Part shown: positions 1 through 6,786 of the stretch, piece after piece
Layout of the letters: every line of letters begins with the position of its first letter
Position numbering within the stretch: the stretch's first letter is position 1
Origin: Actinomycetota bacterium
GTDB taxonomy: Bacteria > Actinomycetota > Acidimicrobiia > Spongiisociales > ZC4RG35
Direction of reading: 5' to 3'
Assembly: GCA_003242515.1 (NCBI GenBank)
Contig: QGUS01000039.1
Coordinates: 1-10,348 of the forward strand
Length of the DNA: 10,348 nt
The notes under the pieces: model-generated
The model's input: the letters and a program-made list of their open reading frames with translations, nothing else
The model's database searches: none
What the model was told of the DNA's origin: nothing
Program-made: the position numbers and the translations under genes

Positions 1-1076
1 TGCTTCTGGGACTCGTAGAGGTCCCGGAGGCGCTCCGGGAGCGGGTCGGGGTCGTCGGCGCATCCGGCGGCGAGGAGGATCAGCTCGATCAGGCCGTGGA
101 AGTCATCGAGGGAGATCTCCTCCAGCATCGGCACCGCGCGGCGGGCCTTCCCCGCCTCCACCTCGTCGAGGTTGCCCCGGTTGTGCCAGTTGCGGAGCGC
201 CACGCACAGCCCGGCCGACCGGTAGCCCAGGCCGCCGAAGGCTGTCGCCTCGCAGCCGCCGCCGGCCATCAGCTTCCGCTGGTGCTTCACCCGCTTCGCC
301 GCGGCCGCCCGGCTGATCCGGTTGGTGAGCTCAGGGTCGAAGATCGTGGAGCGGTCCCCCACCCGGATGATCGCCCCGTCGCCGAGACGGGCCTCAGGCA
401 GCTCCCGGGAGGTCTCGACCGAGATGGCCCGGGCGTCCCGGGGCAGGGTCTCGTGGATGGCGGCGTGGAGCGCACCGATCAGGCCGACCTCCTCCGCCCG
501 GGTCAGGAGCACGGCCAGGTGACGGAGGTCTTCCCGCTTGCGGGCCCGGTCGAGCGCGGCGAGGGAGGCGGCCACTCCGGCGAGGTCGTCACAGGCCGGC
601 GCCTGATGGATCCCGTCGACGGGCTTCGACCTGGCGAACACCCAGACGCCGATGTCGCCGACTCGGACCTCCGCCTTCGACCTTCCCCTGGCCAGGGTCC
701 CCGTCCCGGTCTCCGGGTCGTAGGAGGCGATCTTGAAGATCGCGTCGTCCCCCAGGCGCGGGATGTGCACTCGGGCGCCCTGGAAGTACTCGGGGTTGAC
801 GCCGCCCCGGAACTCGAAGCCGATCAGATCGTCCTCGATGCCGGTCACGACGAAGGCGGGATGGTCCATGTGGGCCACGGCGACGACGAGGGAGCGCTTC
901 TTGCGGCCCTTCTGGGTGATGAGGAGGTTCCCGCCGGTGTCGACCGTGAGCTTCAGGTCGGGCCGCCGGGCCACCCAGTCCTTCACCCAGGCGACGGCAG
1001 CGTCCTCGATCCCGGACGCGGTGACGAGATTCGTGAGCTCGCGGAGCCACTTCTCCGCCGTGGCCTTCCCGGCCAT
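1..1076 (-). CDS. M42-like metallopeptidase (M20/M42 superfamily), C-terminus cut by window edge
   Basis: A co-catalytic zinc aminopeptidase-like enzyme, probably cytoplasmic because no signal peptide is seen. The frame is open for 358 codons from ATG at 1076 and leaves the window without a stop; M42 enzymes are usually about 340-360 residues, so little should be missing. Visible landmarks are HMD (H69, D71), CDDLAG (D163 or D164 as bridging metal ligand), TRAEEVG (E195 as likely catalytic base, E196 as ligand), VETS (E221), GGGCEATAF (272-280) and LRNWHN (H298 as last ligand). Their order and spacing fit M42; the M42 ligand at the E221 position is normally Asp. The start has a strong AGGAGG ribosome site about 5 bases upstream. 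It lies 19 bases after the sufC stop on the same strand, so it probably shares that transcript. Peptide substrate unknown; an M20/M28-like peptidase is the alternative reading. Confidence 0.82.
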   Translation of the reverse strand, partial: MAGKATAEKWLRELTNLVTASGIEDAAVAWVKDWVARRPDLKLTVDTGGNLLITQKGRKKRSLVVAVAHMDHPAFVVTGIEDDLIGFEFRGGVNPEYFQGARVHIPRLGDDAIFKIASYDPETGTGTLARGRSKAEVRVGDIGVWVFARSKPVDGIHQAPACDDLAGVAASLAALDRARKREDLRHLAVLLTRAEEVGLIGALHAAIHETLPRDARAISVETSRELPEARLGDGAIIRVGDRSTIFDPELTNRISRAAAAKRVKHQRKLMAGGGCEATAFGGLGYRSAGLCVALRNWHNRGNLDEVEAGKARRAVPMLEEISLDDFHGLIELILLAAGCADDPDPLPERLRDLYESQK

Positions 1077-1095
1077 GTGCCCTCCTGTCGACGGT

Positions 1096-1896
1096 TCAGA
1101 CGTCGAACGGCGTCTCGGTGAAGAAGTCCGACGGCCGCTTCTCGGCGGTCGTCTGCTTCACCAGGCCGAGCCGCTGGCGGACGGCCTCGTAGCCGCCGGC
1201 CTCCAGCTCGTCGGCCAGTTCCCGGCTGCCGCTGTCGACGATCCTGCCGTCGATCATGACATGGATCCGGTCTGGCGTCATGTACCGGAGGATGCGGCTG
1301 TAGTGGGTGATCATCAGTGTGCCCATCTCGGGCGACCGCATCTCCTCGACCGCCTCGGCCACCTGGCGGACGGCGTCGATGTCGAGACCCGAGTCGATCT
1401 CGTCCAGCAGGGCCACCTTGGGCCGGAGCACGGCCATCTGGAAGATCTCGGAGCGCTTCTTCTCGCCACCGGACAGGTCCTCGTTGACGGAGCGATCCAG
1501 GAACCGATCCATGCCGAAGCGGGCGGCCTCACGCTCGATCCGCTCCTCCGCCTCCTCGGGCGACAGGCCGTGGGCGACGGCTACCTCGAAGACGAACTCG
1601 CGGAGACGGACGCCGGGGACCTCGGTCGGGTACTGGAAGCTCTGCAGGAGGCCGAGCCGCGCCCGCTCGTCGACCGGGCGGCCGATCAGCTCGGTCCCGT
1701 CGAGCAGGACGGAGCCGGCCGTGACCTCGTAGGCAGGGTTGCCGGTGAGGACGTGGCAGAGGGTGGACTTGCCGGAGCCGTTCGGGCCCATGATGGCGTG
1801 GACCTCACCGAACGGGACCTCGATGTCCAGGCCGTTGAGGATCTGCTTGCTGGGGATGCCGGCCACGAGACCGGAGACCTTGAGAGCGAGGTTCAC
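1096..1896 (-). CDS. sufC: SufC, Fe-S cluster assembly ATPase
   Basis: Cytoplasmic ABC-type ATPase that powers SufB/SufD-based assembly of Fe-S clusters. The 266-residue product has Walker A GPNGSGKST (37-45), the SufC-typical QSFQYP stretch (85-90, Q-loop), signature LSGGEKKR (141-148), Walker B with LLDEIDSGLD (163-172) and the switch His in THYSR (H198). I chose GTG at 1896 rather than the longer open frame upstream: GGAGGAAG sits just before it, homology begins there, and it overlaps the Rieske stop as GTGA, which suggests translational coupling. The tail after about residue 247, ending FFTETPFDV, is somewhat longer than the compact end typical of SufC. It is transcribed after sufD and the Rieske gene. 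Family assignment is firm. Confidence 0.97.
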   Translation of the reverse strand: MNLALKVSGLVAGIPSKQILNGLDIEVPFGEVHAIMGPNGSGKSTLCHVLTGNPAYEVTAGSVLLDGTELIGRPVDERARLGLLQSFQYPTEVPGVRLREFVFEVAVAHGLSPEEAEERIEREAARFGMDRFLDRSVNEDLSGGEKKRSEIFQMAVLRPKVALLDEIDSGLDIDAVRQVAEAVEEMRSPEMGTLMITHYSRILRYMTPDRIHVMIDGRIVDSGSRELADELEAGGYEAVRQRLGLVKQTTAEKRPSDFFTETPFDV

Positions 1897-2210
1897 ACTT
1901 CCTCCAGTGTCAGGTAGACGGACCCGTCCTCGATGGTGACCGGATAGGTCGGGACCGGCCGGGTGGCCGGGAGGCTCAGGGCCTCGCCGGTGCGCAGGTC
2001 GAACTCGGCGCCGTGACGGGGGCACTCGACGGTGCAGTCGGACACCCACACCTCGCCCTCCGAGAGGGAAGCCTCGGCATGGGAGCAGCGGTCGCCGATG
2101 GCGAACACCTCCTCGCCGACGCGGAAGACGGCGACGCGGTGATCGCCGATCTCGAACCGCAGGCCCTTGGCCTCGGGCAGGGACGCGAGGTCTCCGACCT
2201 CGAACCTCAT
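1893..2210 (-). CDS. Rieske [2Fe-2S] ferredoxin-like protein of the suf operon
   Basis: Small soluble Rieske protein of 105 residues that fills the family's domain with no extra segments. The two cluster-binding boxes are CSH (C42, H44) and CPRHG (C63, H66), with 18 residues between H44 and C63; the GEEVFAIGDRCSH approach and the WVSDCTVECPRHGAEFDLRTGE stretch resemble ferredoxin subunits of non-heme dioxygenases. No oxygenase alpha subunit lies nearby. Instead its ATG overlaps the sufD stop (ATGA) and its stop overlaps the sufC start (GTGA), so all three are probably translated as a unit. A Rieske gene in this place is known from actinobacterial suf operons, where its exact role is unsettled; electron supply or a client/carrier role in cluster assembly is inference. 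Confidence 0.94.
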   Translation of the reverse strand: MRFEVGDLASLPEAKGLRFEIGDHRVAVFRVGEEVFAIGDRCSHAEASLSEGEVWVSDCTVECPRHGAEFDLRTGEALSLPATRPVPTYPVTIEDGSVYLTLEEV

Positions 2211-3466
2211 GCCACCCGTCCTTCGCCCTGGGCGGTGACGAACCGACGGAACACCTCGGCGGCGATCGGCTCCTCCATGCCGCCGATCGGCAGCCGGTCG
2301 ATGACCTCCTGGAAGAAGCCCTTGATCAGGAGGCGCATGGCGGCCGGGCGCGGCAGGCCCCGGCTCATCAGATAGTAGAGGCTCTCCTCGTCGGGCGGGC
2401 CCACCGAGGAGCCGTGGCCGCAGGCCACGTCGTCGCAGAGGATCTCCAGGTTGGGGACCGAGTTGGCCTTGGCCCCCTCGCTGAGGACGAGGTTGCGGTT
2501 GGTCTCGTAGGTGGCCGTGCCGACCGCACCCGGCTCGATCCGGAGCAGGCCGGTGAAGACGCTGACGGACTCGTCCTCGACGGCGCCCTTCAGGAAGACG
2601 TCGCTGCTGGTGTGCTTGCCGGCGTGACGGACCAGCAGGCGGTAGTCGAGGGTCTGGTTGCCCTCGCCGAAGTAGAGGCCCACCGTCTCCGCGGACGAGC
2701 CGTCACCCTCGAGGTCCAGGCCCACGTCGAGGCGGGCGAAGTGCCCGCCCAGGCCGACCTCGCCGATCCGGATGGTGGAGTCACGGCCCGCGGTCACCCG
2801 CAGGTGGGTGACGCTGTGGGCGGCATGGTCCAGGTTCTGCAGGCTGAGGAAACGGAGGTTGGCGCCCTGGGCCAGGTCCAGGTCGATCTCGGGGACCATG
2901 AGAAGACTGGCGCCCTCGGCGGAGCGGTAGACGACGATCACACTCGCCTCCGCGTTCTCCCCCACCCGGACGGAGATGTGCGGGAAGGAAGCGACGCCCG
3001 GCGTGACGGCCTGGAGGTCGATGAGGAAGGGCTGGTCGACCGCGGCGCCGGCGGGCACGTCGATGAACAGGCCGTCATGGGCGAAGGCGGCGTGGGCGGC
3101 GGCGAGCTTGTTGTGGTCGGCGGGCACCCGGCTGGTCATGCGGTCGGCATCGATCTCGGCGAGCCTCCGCAGCTGGAGGGCGTTGGACGAGGCCTCGACG
3201 ACGGTGCCGTCGACGATGAGGGCCGAGCCGGAACGGTCGGTGATCGCGCCCACGAACGGGCCGGGTGCGATCGCCGCCCCGGGAACGCCCACCGGGGCGA
3301 GGCTGGAGAACGGCATGTCGTAGGTGACATAACGCCAGTCCTCCTCGGCGCCGGTCGGCTCGGAGAGCGACGCAAACACCTCGAAGGCGGACTCCATCGC
3401 AGCCCGGCGCCAGTCCGGGACCCTGTTCGTGATCTCAGCTAGCGCTGTCTTGTCAAACGCGGGCAA
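2207..3466 (-). CDS. sufD: SufD, Fe-S cluster assembly scaffold protein
   Basis: Cytoplasmic subunit of the SufBCD complex, which forms the Fe-S scaffold together with SufB and binds SufC. The protein has 419 residues, normal for SufD and shorter than SufB. The N-terminal helical part has the family pattern PDWRRAAMESAF (17-28) followed by EEDWRY (41-46). The middle is the parallel beta-helix core. The C-terminal block DDVACGHGSSVG (about 345-356) carries the Cys-x-His pair (C349, H351) that is conserved in SufD, followed by the typical YLMSRGLPRPAA and GFFQEV helices. The start is TTG at 3466 with GGAG 7 bases upstream; the next ATG, at residue 24, would delete family-conserved sequence. SufB, normally directly upstream, is not there; the preceding gene is a glycoside hydrolase 64 bases away. 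Confidence 0.95.
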   Translation of the reverse strand: MPAFDKTALAEITNRVPDWRRAAMESAFEVFASLSEPTGAEEDWRYVTYDMPFSSLAPVGVPGAAIAPGPFVGAITDRSGSALIVDGTVVEASSNALQLRRLAEIDADRMTSRVPADHNKLAAAHAAFAHDGLFIDVPAGAAVDQPFLIDLQAVTPGVASFPHISVRVGENAEASVIVVYRSAEGASLLMVPEIDLDLAQGANLRFLSLQNLDHAAHSVTHLRVTAGRDSTIRIGEVGLGGHFARLDVGLDLEGDGSSAETVGLYFGEGNQTLDYRLLVRHAGKHTSSDVFLKGAVEDESVSVFTGLLRIEPGAVGTATYETNRNLVLSEGAKANSVPNLEILCDDVACGHGSSVGPPDEESLYYLMSRGLPRPAAMRLLIKGFFQEVIDRLPIGGMEEPIAAEVFRRFVTAQGEGRVA

Positions 3467-3495
3467 GTCGAAGCTCCAGGAAGGGACTGTTTCGG

Positions 3496-3525
3496 ATGCT
3501 ATTTGTCCTAAGCCGATAGTGCGAA
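3496..3525 (-). promoter_or_regulatory. Possible sufD promoter
   Basis: In the 64-base gap before sufD, the minus strand reads TTCGCA (3525-3520), an 18-base spacer and TAGCAT (3501-3496), a TANNNT-type -10. Transcription would begin about 20-25 bases before the TTG start. If real, the suf genes can be expressed independently of the glycoside hydrolase. I saw no clear operator palindrome for an Fe-S or iron regulator here. Confidence 0.35.
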
Positions 3526-3530
3526 TCCCG

Positions 3531-4994
3531 TCACCGTGCGGGCTTCAGGGCCGCCACGGTCACGTTCGACCTGGCGTTCCAGAGCATCCAGCCGAGACCG
3601 AACTTCTCCGCGGCATCGATCTGGGCCCGCACCTGCTCGGGCGTGTAGCCGAAGTCCTGAAGCCACGGGCGGACCACCACGCTGCGGGGCAGGCGCTCCA
3701 GCCCGTCGGCGAGGGCGTTCTCCACCATCGGGCCCGGGTGGTCGTTGGGGCGGTCGAACCCGTACCAGCCGGTCGAGTAGTGGCTCGGGTAGACCATCGG
3801 GGAGAGCACGTCGACGATGGCGGCCAGGTCGTCCCACTTCTGCCCGATGGCACCGTCGTCCACGGCCTTGGTGACGAAGCCGAAGACGTCGGCAGCCACG
3901 GCGCAGCCCATCGGATGCAAGAGGTCGACCGCCTCGGTGAGGAAGCCGGCGATGGTGGCCATGCGCACGTCCGCGGTGACTCCGCCGTCGAAGGTGGCGG
4001 ACTCCCTCCGGGCGTCGGGGAAGCGCACATAGTCGAACTGGATCTCGTCGACCCCCAGACTGCATGCCTCCGCGGCGAGAGCGAGGCCGTAGGCGCGGGC
4101 GTCGGGGTCGGTGGGGTCGAGGAAGTACTGTCCGTTGGCGCTGTACGGCTTCTGCAGCTCCGCGTCCCACACCGCCATCGACGGCTTGCGGATGGCCGCA
4201 ACGGGGTCGTTGAACACGACGATCCGGGCGATGAGGTACAGGTCGCGCTCCTTGGCCTGTGTGACCACCTCGGGCAGGTCGAAGGCCCGGTAGTTGGCGC
4301 CGACCTCGTTGGCGACGGGATCATCGGTGTCGTACCAGACGAGACCCGACTCGTCCTTGAGGTCGATCATCAGGGCGTTGAGCTCGGTCTCTTCGGCCAT
4401 GCGGACGAACTCGTCGAAGCGGTCCCTCACGGCCTCACCCGAGATGTGGACCGCCTTGAGGACCAGGGGCTGGATGGAGACCGACTGGTCACCGGGGCCG
4501 CCGTCCCACTCGAAGGCAGCAGGCTCCCAGGCCGGCCGCTCCACCATCACCTGGCCCGGGTCCGCCCCTCTGATGTTGAACCGGCCCTGGTCGTCGGTCA
4601 CCCCCTCCCCCGCCCCGGCCCTGACCCGGGCTCCGGCGACGGGACGGCCGTCCGGGTCGGTGACGACGCCGCGGAGGAACCGGGCCGTGAGGACCACGTC
4701 GACCATGCCCTGGGGGCGATCGGCGACGGTCACGCGGCGGGCCACGTGACCGGGAGCAGAGACCTCGATCACGATGCTGCCGTCCCACTCCAGGTCGATG
4801 AGACCGTCGGCGCCAGAGGTGCCCAGCTGGCGGCCACCGGAGTCGGCGACGGCACGGGAGACGGGCGAGCCGAGGTCGTCCAGGACCCGCAACTGGTACG
4901 GGGTGACGCGGTTGGCCATGGACCATCCGGCCCAGACCACCCATGCCAGGGTGAGCATCACGAGGATGCGGAACTGTGTCTTCCTCGACGGCAC
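3531..4994 (-). CDS. Membrane-anchored putative glycoside hydrolase (DUF4015/GHL-type TIM barrel) with two Ig-like regulatory domains
   Basis: Predicted extracytoplasmic carbohydrate-active enzyme; substrate unknown. From GTG at 4994 it has 487 residues: a basic start (MPSRK), one hydrophobic signal-anchor helix (about 8-27), two beta-sandwich segments resembling carboxypeptidase-regulatory-like domains (about 32-102 and 104-180; second with TDPDGRPVAGARV and DDQGRFNI), and a barrel domain (about 183-487). The barrel has the DUF4015 landmarks: NALMIDLKDESG (206-217), YLIARIVVFNDP (253-264), DEIQFDYVRFPD (316-327), AADVFGF (367-373), IGQKWDDLA (383-391) and SPMVYPSHY (398-406). D321 and D369 are plausible catalytic or binding acids by position. 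The frame extends upstream to 5150, but that would put 52 low-complexity residues across the sigma gene promoter, so I prefer 4994; no Shine-Dalgarno precedes it. It is cotranscribed towards sufD. Enzyme activity is inferred only from the family. Confidence 0.88.
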   Translation of the reverse strand: MPSRKTQFRILVMLTLAWVVWAGWSMANRVTPYQLRVLDDLGSPVSRAVADSGGRQLGTSGADGLIDLEWDGSIVIEVSAPGHVARRVTVADRPQGMVDVVLTARFLRGVVTDPDGRPVAGARVRAGAGEGVTDDQGRFNIRGADPGQVMVERPAWEPAAFEWDGGPGDQSVSIQPLVLKAVHISGEAVRDRFDEFVRMAEETELNALMIDLKDESGLVWYDTDDPVANEVGANYRAFDLPEVVTQAKERDLYLIARIVVFNDPVAAIRKPSMAVWDAELQKPYSANGQYFLDPTDPDARAYGLALAAEACSLGVDEIQFDYVRFPDARRESATFDGGVTADVRMATIAGFLTEAVDLLHPMGCAVAADVFGFVTKAVDDGAIGQKWDDLAAIVDVLSPMVYPSHYSTGWYGFDRPNDHPGPMVENALADGLERLPRSVVVRPWLQDFGYTPEQVRAQIDAAEKFGLGWMLWNARSNVTVAALKPAR

Positions 4995-5004
4995 CAGCGC
5001 GTCG

Positions 5005-5010
5005 AGGTTA
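5005..5010 (-). promoter_or_regulatory. Weak -10-like element before the glycoside hydrolase
   Basis: The minus strand has TAACCT (5010-5005, TANNNT type) ending 10 bases before the proposed GTG start, with no convincing -35 and no ribosome site between. This spacing would suit a leaderless or almost leaderless transcript, common in Actinobacteria. The match is short and could be chance. Confidence 0.22.
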
Positions 5011-5115
5011 TTCCCGGTATGGGGGTAGGGGCCATCTGACCCCTGTCTCGAGGCGTGCCTGGTGCCCGGCGCCGGCGACCGGCACGGGCAACGGGGAGAA
5101 ACGAGCCCATACCGG

Positions 5116-5144
5116 TTGCCACCCACCGAGGGCAGCACTAGGTT
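5116..5144 (+). promoter_or_regulatory. Promoter of the sigma factor gene
   Basis: TTGCCA (5116-5121, five of six matches to TTGACA), a 17-base spacer and TAGGTT (5139-5144, TANNNT) precede the sigma gene. Transcription would start near 5151, leaving a leader of about 23 bases that contains the AGGGGG ribosome site (5162-5167). This is the best-formed promoter in the window. Confidence 0.6.
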
Positions 5145-5173
5145 TTCCACAGGCCTGACTCAGGGGGTTGGCC

Positions 5174-6118
5174 ATGGCAGTGAGGGCCCGTGACCTCAGA
5201 GACCGGGGAACCAACCCGGCCGACACGATCGGCCTCTATCTCGACGAGGTCTCCAACCACGAGCTGCTCACCGCAGAGGACGAGGTGCACCTCGCCCGGG
5301 CCATGGAGCAGGGCCGCAAGGCCAAGGCCATCCTCGAGTCCTCCGCCGACATCGACCCGGAGCAGCGCGCCACTCTGATGCGGGCCGTGGTGGCCGGCGA
5401 AGAGGCCAAGATGACCTTCATCCGGTCCAACCTCCGCCTGGTCATCTCCATCGCCAAGCGCTACACGGGCCGGGGCCTCGACCTGCTCGACCTGATCCAG
5501 GAGGGCAACCTGGGTCTGATCCGCGCGGTCGAGAAGTTCGACTGGCGCAAGGGCTTCAAGTTCTCCACCTACGCCACCTGGTGGATCCGCCAGGCCATCA
5601 CCCGGGGCCTGGGCAACAACGGGCGGACCATCCGCCTGCCGGTGCACATGGTCGACGTGGTCCGCACCGTCCACGACACCAAGCAGATGCTCCACGACCA
5701 GCTCCACCGAGCGCCGACGCTGGAGGAGATCTCCGAGGCGTCGGGCCTCGACCCGGAGCGGGTGATGGCGGCGCTGGAGGCCCCGGCGGAGACGATCTCG
5801 CTGGACCGCCCGGTGGGCGAGGACGGCGACGCGTCGCTACAGGACTTCGTGCACGACGAGACCGCCGCCGACCCGGAGACGATGGCGGCGGCGGCGTGGC
5901 GGCGCGACCGCCTGATCAAGGCGCTGGAGAACCTGGACCCCGAGGAACGCCAGGTGATCTGGCTCCGCTTCGGTCTCGACGGCGGGGAGCCGTGGACGCT
6001 CTCGGACGTGGGCAAGGTGATCGACGCCACCCGGGAGCGGGTGCGTCAGATCGAGGCCCGGGGGCTGGCGAAGCTGCGCCACCCCTCATGTGAGATCGAC
6101 CTCGAGGACCTGATCTAG
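5174..6118 (+). CDS. RNA polymerase sigma factor, sigma-70 family (group 1/2, SigA/HrdB/SigB-like)
   Basis: Directs RNA polymerase to promoters. The 314-residue protein has region 1.2 (about 17-46, DTIGLYLDEVSNHELL), region 2 (about 79-145) with SNLRLVISIAKRY, DLIQEGNLGLIRAVEKFDW and the -10 recognition helix TYATWWIRQAITR, region 3 (about 151-230), and region 4 (about 248-304) with ERQVIWLRFGLDGG and the helix-turn-helix TRERVRQIEARGLAKLRHP. It lacks region 1.1 and any long acidic N-terminus, so it is either a short primary sigma or a group 2 paralogue. After the -10 helix the usual RAIADQ-type residues are replaced by RGLGNN (144-149), and the tail after LRHPS is CEIDLEDLI. ATG 5174 is preferred over TTG 5168, because AGGGGG ends directly at that TTG but lies 6 bases before the ATG. 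Its stop overlaps that of the opposite gene. Confidence 0.95.
   Translation: MAVRARDLRDRGTNPADTIGLYLDEVSNHELLTAEDEVHLARAMEQGRKAKAILESSADIDPEQRATLMRAVVAGEEAKMTFIRSNLRLVISIAKRYTGRGLDLLDLIQEGNLGLIRAVEKFDWRKGFKFSTYATWWIRQAITRGLGNNGRTIRLPVHMVDVVRTVHDTKQMLHDQLHRAPTLEEISEASGLDPERVMAALEAPAETISLDRPVGEDGDASLQDFVHDETAADPETMAAAAWRRDRLIKALENLDPEERQVIWLRFGLDGGEPWTLSDVGKVIDATRERVRQIEARGLAKLRHPSCEIDLEDLI
6115..6118. other. Shared CTAG: overlapping stop codons of convergent genes
   Basis: The plus-strand sigma gene ends with TAG at 6116-6118 and the minus-strand reductase ends with TAG at 6117-6115, so one palindromic CTAG supplies both stops and there is no intergenic DNA. Any terminator for either transcript must lie inside the opposing gene. 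A small hairpin, CGCCC/GGGCG with a 6-base loop, occurs at 6154-6169 but has no T-tract. Confidence 0.9.
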
Positions 6119-6786
6119 CCCCGCACCCAGCGGAAGAACAACGACCCTTCCCCCGCCCAGGCACGGGCGAGACGGAACCGTTCGGGCTCCGGCAGGGCGT
6201 CGCCGGCGGTCATCCGCTTCGACTCGCCGTTCACCACCAGCGGGGCGATGGACCAGTTGATCTCGTCGACCACCCCGCCGGCGAATAGCGTCGCGTTGAG
6301 GGTCGGGCCGCCCTCGCAGAGGACGACGGCCCCGGACGGCAGGGCCCCGGCTATCGCAGAGCCGGAGAGGTCGTCGAGCAGGGTCACGTCGGCGACCTCC
6401 CCCAGACGGGCGGCCCTGGCCGGGTCGGCGTCCTTCGAACCGATCACCTTGGGGCGCTTCTCCCGATCGGAGAACACGCGCTTTGCCGGATCCAGGCTGA
6501 GCCTTCCGCTGACGATGACGAGCCGGGGGTCGGGCCGGTAGTCCTCGGCCATGACCGTCCCCGACCCAACGAGGATCACATCGGCGACCCCGCGCAGGGC
6601 ACGGAACAGGGCCCGGTCGTCATCGTCGCTGAGCGGCGTCGAGCCACCGTCGACCGCTGTGGCACCGTCGATCGAGGTGACCATGTTGAGCATCACCCAC
6701 GGACGGCCGACGGCGGCGCGCTCCTCGGCGCGCACCGCCGTCTCCAGGTCTTCGATGGGCGAGCCCGTGCGGAGGTCGCGGATCAC
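6115..6786 (-). CDS. Pyrimidine reductase family protein (RibD C-terminal / dihydrofolate reductase-like fold)
   Basis: Probable NAD(P)H-dependent reductase of the RibD C-terminal domain family; 223 residues, a single domain with no deaminase part. Landmarks are VMLNMVTSIDGATAVDGGS (31-49, substrate/cofactor strand and SxDG), LRGVADVILVGSGTVMAEDY (64-83), CEGGPTLNATLF (157-168, nucleotide-binding GG) and VVDEINWSIAPLVV (172-185). In riboflavin synthesis this domain reduces the ribosyl group of the aminopyrimidine intermediate, but stand-alone actinobacterial members are numerous and many have no assigned substrate, so a riboflavin role is not shown. GTG 6786 overlaps the acetyltransferase stop (GTGA) without a ribosome site of its own, so translation is probably coupled. 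Longer upstream reading frames run antiphase through the acetyltransferase and are artefacts. Confidence 0.88.
   Translation of the reverse strand: MIRDLRTGSPIEDLETAVRAEERAAVGRPWVMLNMVTSIDGATAVDGGSTPLSDDDDRALFRALRGVADVILVGSGTVMAEDYRPDPRLVIVSGRLSLDPAKRVFSDREKRPKVIGSKDADPARAARLGEVADVTLLDDLSGSAIAGALPSGAVVLCEGGPTLNATLFAGGVVDEINWSIAPLVVNGESKRMTAGDALPEPERFRLARAWAGEGSLFFRWVRG

Noticed and set aside
96..1917. Long plus-strand open frames across the peptidase and sufC region
   Set aside because: They are antisense to genes with clear family motifs, and their translations are Arg/Gly/Pro/Val-rich without domains; long shadow frames are expected in high-GC DNA.
3467..3530. Possible iron-regulator (DtxR/IdeR) box before sufD, seen as TTAGG on the minus strand
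   Set aside because: Only one half-site matches; the second half (CCTAA) is absent and the rest does not fit the 19-base palindrome.
2414..5039. Long plus-strand open frames opposite sufD and the glycoside hydrolase (342 and 536 codons)
   Set aside because: Both mirror genes with firm motifs, and their products are low-complexity Val/Gly/Asp/His-rich.
5168..5173. TTG at 5168 as start of the sigma gene
   Set aside because: The AGGGGG ribosome site ends directly at this TTG, leaving no spacing; ATG 5174 has proper spacing.
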